Assembly (NCBI GenBank): GCA_046329815.1 | Contig: JAXLTY010000002.1 | Span: 1 to 64,000, forward strand | Reading direction: 5' to 3' | Source: JADJSS01 sp046329815 | Lineage (GTDB): Bacteria > Bacteroidota > Bacteroidia > Chitinophagales > JADIYW01 | DNA: 64,000 nt | Shown here: one piece after another, positions 40,865 to 49,337 of the stretch | How the letters are laid out: each line of letters begins with the position of its first letter | Position numbering within the stretch: the first letter of the stretch is position 1 | Translations under genes and position numbers: made by a program | The notes under the pieces: model-generated | Databases searched by the model: none | What the model saw: the letters and a program-made list of their open reading frames with translations, nothing else | What the model was told of the DNA's origin: nothing

Positions 40865-41758
40865 TTAAAACCTGCAATATACACCAAGCGGCAGTTTTTG
40901 CTTTGTAGAAGATGGAATATATAGTTCTCCAAATTCAGCAGATACATTATTTAACGCAGTCTTCTTTAAATTGTCGCTAATTAAGTTTTCAATGATTAAT
41001 GAAGAAAAACCAAGTGAATAGGTATTCAGTAAAAATAAATGTTTTTCCTTGTCTAATAAGCTTAACACATCAAAGATCATTTCATTGATTTGATCTTCCA
41101 ATTTCCATTTTTCGCCATCTGTTCCGTGCCCGTAAGCAGGCGGATCCAAAATAATTCCCTGATAATTCTTGCCACGTTTAATTTCACGTTTCACAAATTT
41201 AACCGCATCTTCAACCACCCAGCGAATATCTTTTAATTTAGAAGATTCCATGTTTCTGTTTGCCCAACTCACTACTTGTTTGATAGAATCAACATGATAC
41301 ACTTCTGCGCCGGCAGCGCGCGCAGCCAAACTTGAACCACCAGTGTATGCAAACAAATTCAATACTTTTGGCGTTTCTACTTTCTTTTTGATTTCATTTA
41401 CTTTATCAAAAATGAAATCCCAGTTGATGCTTTGTTCCGGAAAAATGCCAACGTGTTTAAACTTTGTCAATGCTAAATTAAAATTTAAATCTAATTGATT
41501 ATGATTATAATGGATCGTCCAATTTTCAGGCATTTTTTTTAGAAATTCCCATTTACCGTTTGAAGAAGAAAGTCCGATAAATTTTACATGCGCTTTTTTC
41601 AGCCATTCGTCATTTGACAAACTCTTACTCCAAATTGCCTGCGGTTCCGGACGAATCGTAATATAATCGCCAAAGCGTTCCAGCTTCTCAAAATCACCGG
41701 TGTCAATTAATTCATATGCTGTCCAGTTCTTTGGATATAAAGTAGCAATAGATTCCAT
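40865..41758 (-). CDS. RlmI-like class I SAM-dependent methyltransferase
   Basis: This is a 297-residue protein. The SAM-binding segment is LNLFAYTGGSSLAARAAGAEVYHVDSI (about 133-160), followed by WVVEDAVKFVKREIKRG and the catalytic ILDPPAYGHG (about 202-212). These match the RlmI/RlmK class of 23S rRNA methyltransferases, which modify C or G residues. The PUA domain common in RlmI is absent, so the enzyme may act on another rRNA or tRNA site. It is transcribed as a single gene or with DUF4199 upstream (30 bp). Confidence 0.8.
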   Translation of the reverse strand: MESIATLYPKNWTAYELIDTGDFEKLERFGDYITIRPEPQAIWSKSLSNDEWLKKAHVKFIGLSSSNGKWEFLKKMPENWTIHYNHNQLDLNFNLALTKFKHVGIFPEQSINWDFIFDKVNEIKKKVETPKVLNLFAYTGGSSLAARAAGAEVYHVDSIKQVVSWANRNMESSKLKDIRWVVEDAVKFVKREIKRGKNYQGIILDPPAYGHGTDGEKWKLEDQINEMIFDVLSLLDKEKHLFLLNTYSLGFSSLIIENLISDNLKKTALNNVSAEFGELYIPSSTKQKLPLGVYCRF

Positions 41759-41788
41759 TTGGTAAAAATAAGAATAAAGCGCAAATGG

Positions 41789-42298
41789 TTATTGTTCTTT
41801 TTTAAAAACAGCAGCACCGATTGCAGAAATTATTGTGCAACAAAATAATTTTGTAAAAAATGCTGTTAGGTAAAAATATGATGGTGATTTTATTGATTCT
41901 TTTTCCATTGCAGCTTCAACTTTGTCTGCATTCATGCCAAATTTTTCTAGAGTTTCTTTTGTAGAGACAAACATGTCATCAGGATAATTTAAATCAATTA
42001 AATTTAAGTATAGTACAACAAAAACAAGGGCTGTTAATGCAAAAAATAGGGATAGTGTAAAACCATTTTTAAATAACAATCCAAAACTTTTATACTCCAT
42101 TTTACTGCTTATTTCTTTTATATAAAGAATAATCAGACAGACATTTAATATTAAGAACGGAACATCTTTCCATGCAACAGATTTAAGACCGGAAAAATAA
42201 AAAAGTAAACAAAATAAAACATGTACAATGCTGCCGATTATTGCAAATTTTATTGTAGTCGCGCTAAAATCTATATTATCAACGCTGTTGTTACTCAT
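41789..42298 (-). CDS. DUF4199 membrane protein
   Basis: This is a 169-residue protein with four hydrophobic spans (about 15-35, 45-62, 77-98 and 144-164). The NGFTLSLFFALTALVFVVLYLNLIDLNYPDD segment and a D/E-rich loop with M-E-K-E match DUF4199, a Bacteroidota membrane family of unknown function. It lies 30 bp from the flavoprotein gene upstream, in the same direction, so co-transcription is likely. Confidence 0.8.
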   Translation of the reverse strand: MSNNSVDNIDFSATTIKFAIIGSIVHVLFCLLFYFSGLKSVAWKDVPFLILNVCLIILYIKEISSKMEYKSFGLLFKNGFTLSLFFALTALVFVVLYLNLIDLNYPDDMFVSTKETLEKFGMNADKVEAAMEKESIKSPSYFYLTAFFTKLFCCTIISAIGAAVFKKEQ

Positions 42299-42328
42299 AA
42301 TTTTTGTTTTATCAAAAGTAAATAATTT

Positions 42329-43543
42329 TTACTGCTTGCCAATAGTATTTCCGGCAATAAATCCGGTTGTCCATGCTGCCTGGAAATTGAAGCCGCCTGT
42401 TACTGCATCTATATCCAACACTTCGCCGGCAAAATAAAGGTTTGGAATAAGTTTACTTTGCATTGTTTTAAAATCTACTTCATTTAATGCAACGCCGCCT
42501 GCCGTTACGAATTCATCTTTGTTGGTGCTTTTGCTGAAAATATTGATTTCGCAATTTGTCAGAAAATCAGCAATTGCGTTCAGTTCATTTTTATTGAGAT
42601 TTGCCCATTGTTTTTCTGCATCTATTTTTAATTCAGTTAAACAATTCTTCCAAAAACGATTCGCTAATTTATAAGGTGAAAAATTCTGTGTGGCTTTCTT
42701 AGTATGTTCTGTTTTTATAGCATTTAATTCATGCAATACTTCGGTTTTCGATTCGTTTACCCAATTGATAATAATAGAAAACTGGTAGTTTTTTGCTGCT
42801 AAATACCGAGCACCAAAAGCAGATAGTTTAAGAATACCAGGACCACTCAAACCGGTGTGTGTGATCAATAAAATACCAGATGCTTCAAACATTGAATCTT
42901 TAATTTTTATTAGTGTATTTGGAATCGAAATACCGGATAAATCTCTGAATATATTATTCTTCGTGTTGAATGTAAATAAACTTGGTACAGGTTCTATAAT
43001 AGTATGATTCAATGATTGCAAACAATTCCAAATCGTGTGATTACTGCCGCTTGCCATCAACAAGTAATCAGCAAAAAACGTTTTGTTATTATAGCTTATT
43101 TCAAATTGTTCGCTCTTTTTTATCTGTATGACTTTTGCCTGCAAAATTACTTTTACACCTAAATTTTCAGCTTCATTTTTCAGACAATTTATTATTGTCA
43201 TTGAATCATCTGTTGTCGGAAAAATTCTGCCGTCGTCTTCTGTTTTTAAAGCAACATTTTTGCTTTCAAAAAAATCAATGGTATGCTCGCAATTAAACTG
43301 ATAGAAAGCTGATAACAACTCTTTATTGCCTCTTGGATAAAATTTTACTAATTCTTTTACATCAAAGCATGCATGCGTTACATTACATCTGCCGCCACCA
43401 GAAATTTTTACTTTTCCAAGCACTTCATTACCTTGTTCTAAGATGATAATTTCTATGTTTCGCTGAGCCGCAGCAACCGTAATAGCTGCCATAAAACCGG
43501 CAGCGCCGCCGCCAACAATCACTAATCGTTCAGGATTTTGCAT
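42329..43543 (-). CDS. HI0933/BaiN-like flavoprotein
   Basis: This is a 404-residue protein. The N-terminal FAD-binding segment is VIVGGGAAGFMAAI, followed by KISGGGRCNVTHA, the hallmark of this family, and FAGEVLDIDAVTGGFNFQAAW near the C-terminus. Members are putative NAD(P)/FAD oxidoreductases with few characterised examples. I begin at the ATG at 43543, which directly precedes NPERLVIVGG; an earlier start at 43618 would overlap the divergent gene. It is divergent from the isoaspartyl peptidase gene, with about 70 bp between starts. Confidence 0.9.
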   Translation of the reverse strand: MQNPERLVIVGGGAAGFMAAITVAAAQRNIEIIILEQGNEVLGKVKISGGGRCNVTHACFDVKELVKFYPRGNKELLSAFYQFNCEHTIDFFESKNVALKTEDDGRIFPTTDDSMTIINCLKNEAENLGVKVILQAKVIQIKKSEQFEISYNNKTFFADYLLMASGSNHTIWNCLQSLNHTIIEPVPSLFTFNTKNNIFRDLSGISIPNTLIKIKDSMFEASGILLITHTGLSGPGILKLSAFGARYLAAKNYQFSIIINWVNESKTEVLHELNAIKTEHTKKATQNFSPYKLANRFWKNCLTELKIDAEKQWANLNKNELNAIADFLTNCEINIFSKSTNKDEFVTAGGVALNEVDFKTMQSKLIPNLYFAGEVLDIDAVTGGFNFQAAWTTGFIAGNTIGKQ

Positions 43544-43612
43544 CTGTTGACAAAGATATAAAATTGAAACTCGCAGCATGCAATTATTTTGGTTAGTTTT
43601 GTAAAAAAAAGA

Positions 43613-44539
43613 ATGCAAAAATTTTCAATAGCAATTCATGGCGGCGCAGGTACGATTTTGCAATCAGAGATGAGTGCTGAAAAAGAAAAAGAGTATAAAG
43701 ATGCTTTGAGTGACGCATTGAATGTCGGTTATGTTGTGTTGGAAAAAGGTGGCTCATCGTTAGATGCTGTAGAGCAATCCATGATTCAATTGGAAAATTG
43801 TCCGTTATTCAATGCGGCAAAAGGTTCGGTGTTTAATGCGCTTGGCAAACACGAAATGGATGCATCCATCATGGAAGGAAAAAACAGGATGGCAGGCGCA
43901 GTTTCCGGCGTGCATAATATTCAGAATCCAACTGTTTTAGCACGCAAAGTAATGGAAGAAACAGAACATGTTTTTTTGATTGGCGAAGGTGCAATGGATT
44001 TTGCAGCTTCGATTGGTTTTCCATTTATTGACGATGATTATTTTTATGATGAGTTTCGTTATCAGCAATGGCTGAAAATAAAAGACAGCGAAAAATTTCA
44101 GTTAGATCATACTATTGCTGACAAAAAATTTGGAACCGTTGGCGCTGTTGCTTTAGATATACATGGCAATTTGGCGGCTGCTACTTCAACCGGCGGCATG
44201 ACCAATAAAAAATTCGGTAGAGTAGGTGATAGCCCGATCATTGGTGCAGGCACTTATGCAAATAATGCAACATGCGCGGTATCTTGTACTGGCAGCGGCG
44301 AATATTTTATTCGTGGTGTGGTGGCTTATGATGTTTCTTGTTTAATGGAATACAAAGGTTTGAATTTGCAACAAGCTTGTGATGAAGTGATACATCATCG
44401 ATTAAAAAATATAGATGGCGATGGTGGTTTGATAGCAGTAGATACACAAGGAAATATAGTGCTTTCATTCAATACCGAAGGCATGTATCGTGCGTGTAGG
44501 AATAATGCAAATAGACTTGAAGTGAGTATTTATAAATAA
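43613..44539 (+). CDS. iaaA: Isoaspartyl peptidase / L-asparaginase (Ntn hydrolase)
   Basis: This is a 308-residue protein. IAIHGGAGTI opens the alpha subunit, FNALGKHEMDASIMEG follows, and FGTVGAVALD holds the autocleavage site with nucleophile Thr175. GRVGDSPIIGAGTYAN and GSGEYFIRG are typical of plant-type asparaginases. After self-cleavage the enzyme removes isoaspartyl residues from dipeptides and can hydrolyse asparagine. I use the ATG at 43613. A TAGTTTTG at 43594-43601 could be a -7 element. Confidence 0.9.
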   Translation: MQKFSIAIHGGAGTILQSEMSAEKEKEYKDALSDALNVGYVVLEKGGSSLDAVEQSMIQLENCPLFNAAKGSVFNALGKHEMDASIMEGKNRMAGAVSGVHNIQNPTVLARKVMEETEHVFLIGEGAMDFAASIGFPFIDDDYFYDEFRYQQWLKIKDSEKFQLDHTIADKKFGTVGAVALDIHGNLAAATSTGGMTNKKFGRVGDSPIIGAGTYANNATCAVSCTGSGEYFIRGVVAYDVSCLMEYKGLNLQQACDEVIHHRLKNIDGDGGLIAVDTQGNIVLSFNTEGMYRACRNNANRLEVSIYK

Positions 44540-44546
44540 AAAGTGT

Positions 44547-45479
44547 TTAACTTTTCTTCAATAAATCTTGCTCATAAAACTGATTTAAAATCCATTCATC
44601 GCAATACATCGGATTTATTTTCGGATTGTTTTTTGCATGTTTTAGCAAAGCAGAAAAATTATCAGGTAAACGATTAAAATAGCGAAAGGCAGAAGGTAGC
44701 GTACCAAACATACATTCCGCTAATAAAAAATAAGCATCTTCGCGTGCCATGCCTGACGCGCGCACCATTTGTTTTTCTGCAGGATTGATGCGATATTTTT
44801 GTACATAACTCAATAAATTCTGATGATAGTTTACATCTTCTGTAATCGCCATAATTGAATTATATCGAGGATGTGTTTTGTCTAACATTTGCTGCGTTTG
44901 CTTTTCCATTTCATCCAAACCATCATCAAACTGATCGAGCAATTGCAAGTCGTAAACAGGATTTGCATGTACTACTTCAAGCAAATGACAAATAATAGTA
45001 TCGCGCGGAACACGAATACTGATTGGATCTGAGATGCCTGATGGATCATTCAAAAAACGTAAAATTTGATGAAAGGTAAAATTAATGTTCTTGGTTTTGT
45101 AGTAACTCGCAGCGCCCGGCGAAATAAAATAACGCAGCATATCATACGCACCAAACCATAATTGTTTTTGCGACGGAATTTGTTCAATAAAACCGATTTG
45201 TTGTAAACGCAGTAAACGTTTTTGCATCGCCGGATAGTAAAACGTATTGAACAATGTAACCGCTAAGCGTTTCGATTTATTATAGATAATTTTTGGAGTG
45301 CCAATCGCACGCAACATCAATCTAAATGGATGTTGCTTCAATCTGTCAGTTGCTGTATCACTTTCACTTTCACTTTCATCTTCACTCTTTAACAAATAAT
45401 CATCCAAAGAAATATTTTTATTGTCAGCGATCAGTCTGCCGAAACTATCTGTTTTTAAAGGTGTTTTGCTTACAAGCAT
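44547..45479 (-). CDS. Protein of unknown function, downstream of rhomboid
   Basis: This is a 310-residue protein. It has an acidic low-complexity piece at residues 32-42 (EDESESESDTATD), then a mainly helical body with IPSQKQLWFGAYDMLRYFI, RVPRDTIICHLLEVVHANP and EQMVRASGMAREDAYFLLAE-like segments. No catalytic motif is seen. Its start codon directly follows the rhomboid stop (45480), so the two are translationally coupled. The functional link to the protease is not known. Confidence 0.6.
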   Translation of the reverse strand: MLVSKTPLKTDSFGRLIADNKNISLDDYLLKSEDESESESDTATDRLKQHPFRLMLRAIGTPKIIYNKSKRLAVTLFNTFYYPAMQKRLLRLQQIGFIEQIPSQKQLWFGAYDMLRYFISPGAASYYKTKNINFTFHQILRFLNDPSGISDPISIRVPRDTIICHLLEVVHANPVYDLQLLDQFDDGLDEMEKQTQQMLDKTHPRYNSIMAITEDVNYHQNLLSYVQKYRINPAEKQMVRASGMAREDAYFLLAECMFGTLPSAFRYFNRLPDNFSALLKHAKNNPKINPMYCDEWILNQFYEQDLLKKS

Positions 45480-46322
45480 TTAAATGGATTTTGAATAAGT
45501 ATCTAAAATTTCCTTCTCTTTATTATTCAAACTTTTAATTCCTTTTTTACTGATCTTGTCCAGAATGGCATCTATTTCATTTTGTGTAAATTCTTTTTCA
45601 ATATGATATTTATCTTCAATAGTATATAGATACTCTTGTTTCTTTTCGAAAAAACTTTCCATTAATAATTCATGCGGCTTTTTGTAGATATAAGCAATAA
45701 AAGCAATTGCAGGAATGGCGATAATTAAAATGGTTTGGTAATTATGTATAAATGCCTGCGGTTGAAATGCCAGTGCAACCAACATTCCCGTGAGTGCGCC
45801 AGCTAAGTGCGCATCGTGGCCAATATTGGTCGTTTTAGATTTGATTCCGAAAATAGAAATTAAAACAAAGAACAAACCATACAACCAGCCAGGAATAGAA
45901 AACGGCAAGCCAAAAAAATTAATACCAATTCCGGGAAATAACGCGATAGAAGCAAAGATGATTCCGCACACTGCACCAGACGCGCCGACAGCCGTGTAGT
46001 TGTTATCGTTTTTGTGTACAAACAACGCAAACAGATCGCCGCCGATCAAACTGCAAATATAGACAGCGGTAAATTTTGCTGCACCAATTTGTAATTCTAA
46101 TAAGTTGGCAAACGCGTACAAACTCATCATGTTGAAAATAAGGTGCATCCAGCTTACATGCAGGAAACCTGAAGAAATGAGTCGCTTGTATTCTTTGTGA
46201 AAAAGAATGCGCTCAATGGAAAATTTGTATTTATCGAAGAAAAACGAATTGGAAAAACCAACCAGAGAAAACAAGCTATTGGCAATAATTAAAGTTAAGC
46301 CGGCAATTCCGATGTCGTTCAT
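45480..46322 (-). CDS. Rhomboid family intramembrane serine protease
   Basis: This is a 280-residue protein with six hydrophobic spans. HVSWMHLIFNMMSLYAF is the first family motif, AVGASGAVCGI holds the catalytic Ser in GASG and HDAHLAGALTGM holds the catalytic His. Rhomboids cut other membrane proteins within the bilayer. The C-terminal ~70 residues form a cytosolic helical extension. It abuts the gene at 44547. Confidence 0.9.
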   Translation of the reverse strand: MNDIGIAGLTLIIANSLFSLVGFSNSFFFDKYKFSIERILFHKEYKRLISSGFLHVSWMHLIFNMMSLYAFANLLELQIGAAKFTAVYICSLIGGDLFALFVHKNDNNYTAVGASGAVCGIIFASIALFPGIGINFFGLPFSIPGWLYGLFFVLISIFGIKSKTTNIGHDAHLAGALTGMLVALAFQPQAFIHNYQTILIIAIPAIAFIAYIYKKPHELLMESFFEKKQEYLYTIEDKYHIEKEFTQNEIDAILDKISKKGIKSLNNKEKEILDTYSKSI

Positions 46323-46359
46323 TTTTATAATTTACATTCAAAAATAATGAAATTTATTT

Positions 46360-46734
46360 TTAAGATGCATTTTCATCTACTTCAAAAATTCCGAACAAAT
46401 TATTGTCTAAATCCAAAAAATAACCTTGCCAACATTTTTTAGGAATAGCAAACTTTGCAATAGCCGATTGTCCGCCATTCATTAAAATTGCGGTGGCAGT
46501 TGCATCAAAATTATCTACCATAACAGAACAGCAAAAAGCATTTGTAGCAGATGCAAAAGGTATGTTGTTTTGCCGTTTTAATAAACCGCCGTTAATGTTT
46601 CCGGTTTCAATCCTATAATATTCGATAGGAACATTATATTCTTTAATGAATTTCCAACCAAATAAATCAGTGTAAAATTGAATTGCATTTTCTAAATTCT
46701 CGGATTGAATTTCAAAATATCCTATTTTATTCAT
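46360..46734 (-). CDS. VOC-family (glyoxalase-like) protein
   Basis: This is a 124-residue protein with IGYFEIQSENLENAIQFYTDLFGWKF, SATNAFCCSVMVDNFDAT and GYFLDLDNNLFGIFEVD, the paired beta-alpha-beta modules of the vicinal-oxygen-chelate fold. Such small members are usually metal-dependent enzymes or resistance-type binding proteins. The substrate cannot be read. It is 12 bp below the cytidine deaminase gene. Confidence 0.8.
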   Translation of the reverse strand: MNKIGYFEIQSENLENAIQFYTDLFGWKFIKEYNVPIEYYRIETGNINGGLLKRQNNIPFASATNAFCCSVMVDNFDATATAILMNGGQSAIAKFAIPKKCWQGYFLDLDNNLFGIFEVDENAS

Positions 46735-46746
46735 TTTTTAGTGATT

Positions 46747-47232
46747 TTACAAAAAATTCGCATCGAAATGCAACGGCAATAGATCTTTGATGGATTTAAA
46801 AATATAGACCTCACCGCTTTCGCCTGTCAATATCACTTCTATGTCTTGACCATGTTTGGTTTCTGCTTCAAAAATAGTTTGTCGGCAGATACCGCAAGGT
46901 GCAGCCGGTTTCAACACAGGATTATTCGCTGATTTTGCAGTAACAGCAATCGCTTTTATTTTTATTTTAGATGCTAAAGAAGCAGCCGCACTTAACGCGG
47001 TGCGTTCCGCGCAAAAACCGATAGGATAGGACGCATTTTCCTGGTTGCTGCCTAAAATAATTTGTCCGTCGTTTAGTAACAACGCAGCACCAACATGAAA
47101 ATTCGAATACGGTGCATAGCTGTCATTTGTTGCTTTCTTTGCCGCATCCACTAATAGTTTATAATTTTCCGGAAGTTCATCTGCGCTTGAAAACGCCGTA
47201 TAGTTAATTTCAAATTTTAAATTTTCCTTCAT
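46747..47232 (-). CDS. cdd: Cytidine deaminase
   Basis: This is a 161-residue protein. APYSNFHVGAAL, GFCAERTAL (zinc Cys and catalytic Glu) and PCGICRQ (two zinc Cys) define the enzyme, which converts cytidine and deoxycytidine to uridine and deoxyuridine in pyrimidine salvage. I use the second ATG of an ATG-ATG start (47232). It overlaps the NUDIX gene by 23 bases and is likely co-translated. Confidence 0.9.
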   Translation of the reverse strand: MKENLKFEINYTAFSSADELPENYKLLVDAAKKATNDSYAPYSNFHVGAALLLNDGQIILGSNQENASYPIGFCAERTALSAAASLASKIKIKAIAVTAKSANNPVLKPAAPCGICRQTIFEAETKHGQDIEVILTGESGEVYIFKSIKDLLPLHFDANFL

Positions 47233-47776
47233 CAATCAGTATTTTTAATTTCAATAAACCGATGATAGAAATGGCATCTTTAATTGTTCCGTCCATGGCC
47301 ATTTCAACAGCGGACAATAAAGATAATTTTTTTATTTGTAATTGTTCTGTTTCGTCCGGTTGAGTTTCCACAGCCGTCAGGTCTTGTGCAACAAAAATAT
47401 ACGACAGCTCATCGGTAGCCGAATTAGATGTGTTATTAATGCAGATTTGCGTGTATCGCTGTGCTACTAAACCAACTTCTTCCGCGAGTTCTCGCCTGGC
47501 TGCTTCGAGTATATCGTTTTCGAGCAAACCACCACCTTCCGGAATTTCCCAACTATATTCGTTGATAGCATAACGGTATTGTCCGACCAAATAGGTATTT
47601 CCATCAGCATCTATTGGTATAATTCCGATAGCGTAATTCTTGAAATGCACTTTACCATAAATACCATTCGTTCCTGTTGGCGTGATCACATCTTCATGTG
47701 TCACGGTGATCCATTTATTATCATACACTGTTTTTTCAGAGAGTTTCTGCCATGGATTTTTTGTTTCGTCAATCAT
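47210..47776 (-). CDS. NUDIX hydrolase (ADP-ribose pyrophosphatase-like)
   Basis: This is a 188-residue protein. The NUDIX box runs from EIPEGGGL to RRELAEEVGL (about 78-100), with the REL-EEVGL core. VGQYRYAINEYSWEIPEGG resembles the ADP-ribose pyrophosphatase subgroup, which hydrolyses nucleoside diphosphate sugars. It overlaps the cytidine deaminase gene. Substrate assignment is tentative. Confidence 0.85.
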   Translation of the reverse strand: MIDETKNPWQKLSEKTVYDNKWITVTHEDVITPTGTNGIYGKVHFKNYAIGIIPIDADGNTYLVGQYRYAINEYSWEIPEGGGLLENDILEAARRELAEEVGLVAQRYTQICINNTSNSATDELSYIFVAQDLTAVETQPDETEQLQIKKLSLLSAVEMAMDGTIKDAISIIGLLKLKILIDEGKFKI

Positions 47777-47799
47777 TATTCAGTATAAGATTAGATAGA

Positions 47800-48489
47800 T
47801 TAGTTCATCAATTTGTCAAATAAAATTTTCATACCAACGCTTGCTTTTTCTGTAATGTATTCTAAGTTCTTTAGCTTGGCAATCGTTGGTTTATTTGGAT
47901 CAATAACGTATTTCGGTGTATCATAATCTACACAATTTATCAAACCGGCAGCAGGATACACCACCATCGATGTTCCGATGATAATTAAGATGTCTGCTTT
48001 TGCAGCCAATTCTTCTGCAACGGAAATCATCGGAACCTGTTCGCCAAACCAAACAATATGTGGACGTAGCTGCGCGCCTTTTTCGCATTTATCACCAACT
48101 GCCAGATCTTTTTTCCATTCGTAAATTAGGTGTTCATCAAGTGTGCTGCGCACTTTGAATAATTCGCCATGCAAGTGCAAAATATTAGCAGAACCGGCAC
48201 GTTCGTGCAAGTCATCTACATTTTGTGTAATGATCTGTACGTTGTATTTTTCTTCCAGTTTTACTAATAATTTGTGTGCTTCGTTTGGTTCGCATTCAAA
48301 CAATTGCCTTCTGCGTTGATTATAAAAATCCAACACGAGTTCTTTATTTTTCTTCCAGGCATCAAATGTAGCAACGTCTTCAATTCTATGATTTTCCCAA
48401 AGGCCATCACTGTCGCGAAATGTTTTAATGCCACTTTCCGCGCTGATGCCTGCACCTGTTAATACTACGATGTTTTGTTTATCCGACAT
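47800..48489 (-). CDS. cobB: Sir2-family NAD-dependent deacylase
   Basis: This is a 229-residue protein. The NAD site has TGAGISAESGIKTFRDSDGLW, the catalytic His is in LHLHGE and the family motif ITQNVDDLHERAG precedes it. These enzymes remove acyl groups from lysines using NAD. The two zinc-binding CxxC pairs of typical sirtuins are not seen (only one Cys, in DKCEKGA). I start at the ATG at 48489. It overlaps the NlpC/P60 gene by 11 bases. Confidence 0.9.
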   Translation of the reverse strand: MSDKQNIVVLTGAGISAESGIKTFRDSDGLWENHRIEDVATFDAWKKNKELVLDFYNQRRRQLFECEPNEAHKLLVKLEEKYNVQIITQNVDDLHERAGSANILHLHGELFKVRSTLDEHLIYEWKKDLAVGDKCEKGAQLRPHIVWFGEQVPMISVAEELAAKADILIIIGTSMVVYPAAGLINCVDYDTPKYVIDPNKPTIAKLKNLEYITEKASVGMKILFDKLMN

Positions 48490-49204
48490 TTTTATCAATA
48501 CGTTTTATAAATGCTAAAGTATGTGTCTGCGTTTGTGTTTCTTCGCTGTAGATTCCTTTTTTGGTTAAGGTATCAATGCGCACTTTCCCTGAAGCGTGAA
48601 TGATTTTTAATTTTTTTTCTTCTTTAAAAACGATTCCTACATGCGTGATTCTTTTATCTGCATTTTCAAAAAAAGCTAAATCTTCATTGCGTGCGTTTTC
48701 AAAAGCAATGGTTTCGCCTTGTGTTGCCTGCTGGTAAGCATCACGCAAAATATTAATTCCATTTACACGAAATACTACTTGAGTAAAACCCGAACAATCG
48801 ATACCTGAAAACGTGCGGCCGCCCCAAAAATAAGGTGTTTCTAGAAATAGCTTTGCATCATGCAATATAGAATTCTTAATCGATAACTTGTTTAATTTTC
48901 GTTTTTCAACAAACGAACCCATCGGCGCATAGATTGTTTTGTCGTCTTTTGTAATCATCTGGAAAAGCTCTTTCACTACATTATGTGTTTGCTGATGTTG
49001 CGGCACTTCCTTCCATTGTTTCTTATCTATCCATCCAATGTAATCATCGTGCTTTAATTTTATCTGACTCCACTTTTCGTTTTCCTGGATAATATCAAAC
49101 GTTTCACCAAACAAAACCTGGTTCACAACCTCAGCTTTATCTGATGGTTCGGCGCGCATAGGAATTACGGATAGTTCAATGATGCCAATTTTTTTAGTAC
49201 TCAT
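48479..49204 (-). CDS. NlpC/P60 peptidase with SH3-like domain
   Basis: This is a 241-residue protein. The N-terminal half (about 1-110) has SH3-like strands with IQENEKWSQIKLKHDDYIGWI. The peptidase part has GIDCSGFTQ (nucleophile Cys), ITHVGIV (His) and IIHASG. Such enzymes cut peptide crosslinks of peptidoglycan. There is no clear signal peptide, so a cytoplasmic or lysis-linked role is possible. It overlaps the sirtuin gene. Confidence 0.85.
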   Translation of the reverse strand: MSTKKIGIIELSVIPMRAEPSDKAEVVNQVLFGETFDIIQENEKWSQIKLKHDDYIGWIDKKQWKEVPQHQQTHNVVKELFQMITKDDKTIYAPMGSFVEKRKLNKLSIKNSILHDAKLFLETPYFWGGRTFSGIDCSGFTQVVFRVNGINILRDAYQQATQGETIAFENARNEDLAFFENADKRITHVGIVFKEEKKLKIIHASGKVRIDTLTKKGIYSEETQTQTHTLAFIKRIDKNVG

Positions 49205-49268
49205 TCTAATATGGTTTTTGTTTTTTCGTTGATTTGTATCAATTAATCATTAAAAATAAGAATTGCTA

Positions 49269-49299
49269 TTGACAAACTGAATTAATAGGTATAATATTG
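49269..49299 (+). promoter_or_regulatory. Candidate promoter of the PKD gene
   Basis: TTG at 49269-49271 and TAATATTG at 49292-49299 with 20 bp between them resemble Bacteroidota -33/-7 elements. The gene starts about 40 bp downstream. Confidence 0.4.
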
Positions 49300-49337
49300 C
49301 AATACAAACATACACATAACATTTAAACCCTAAATCA

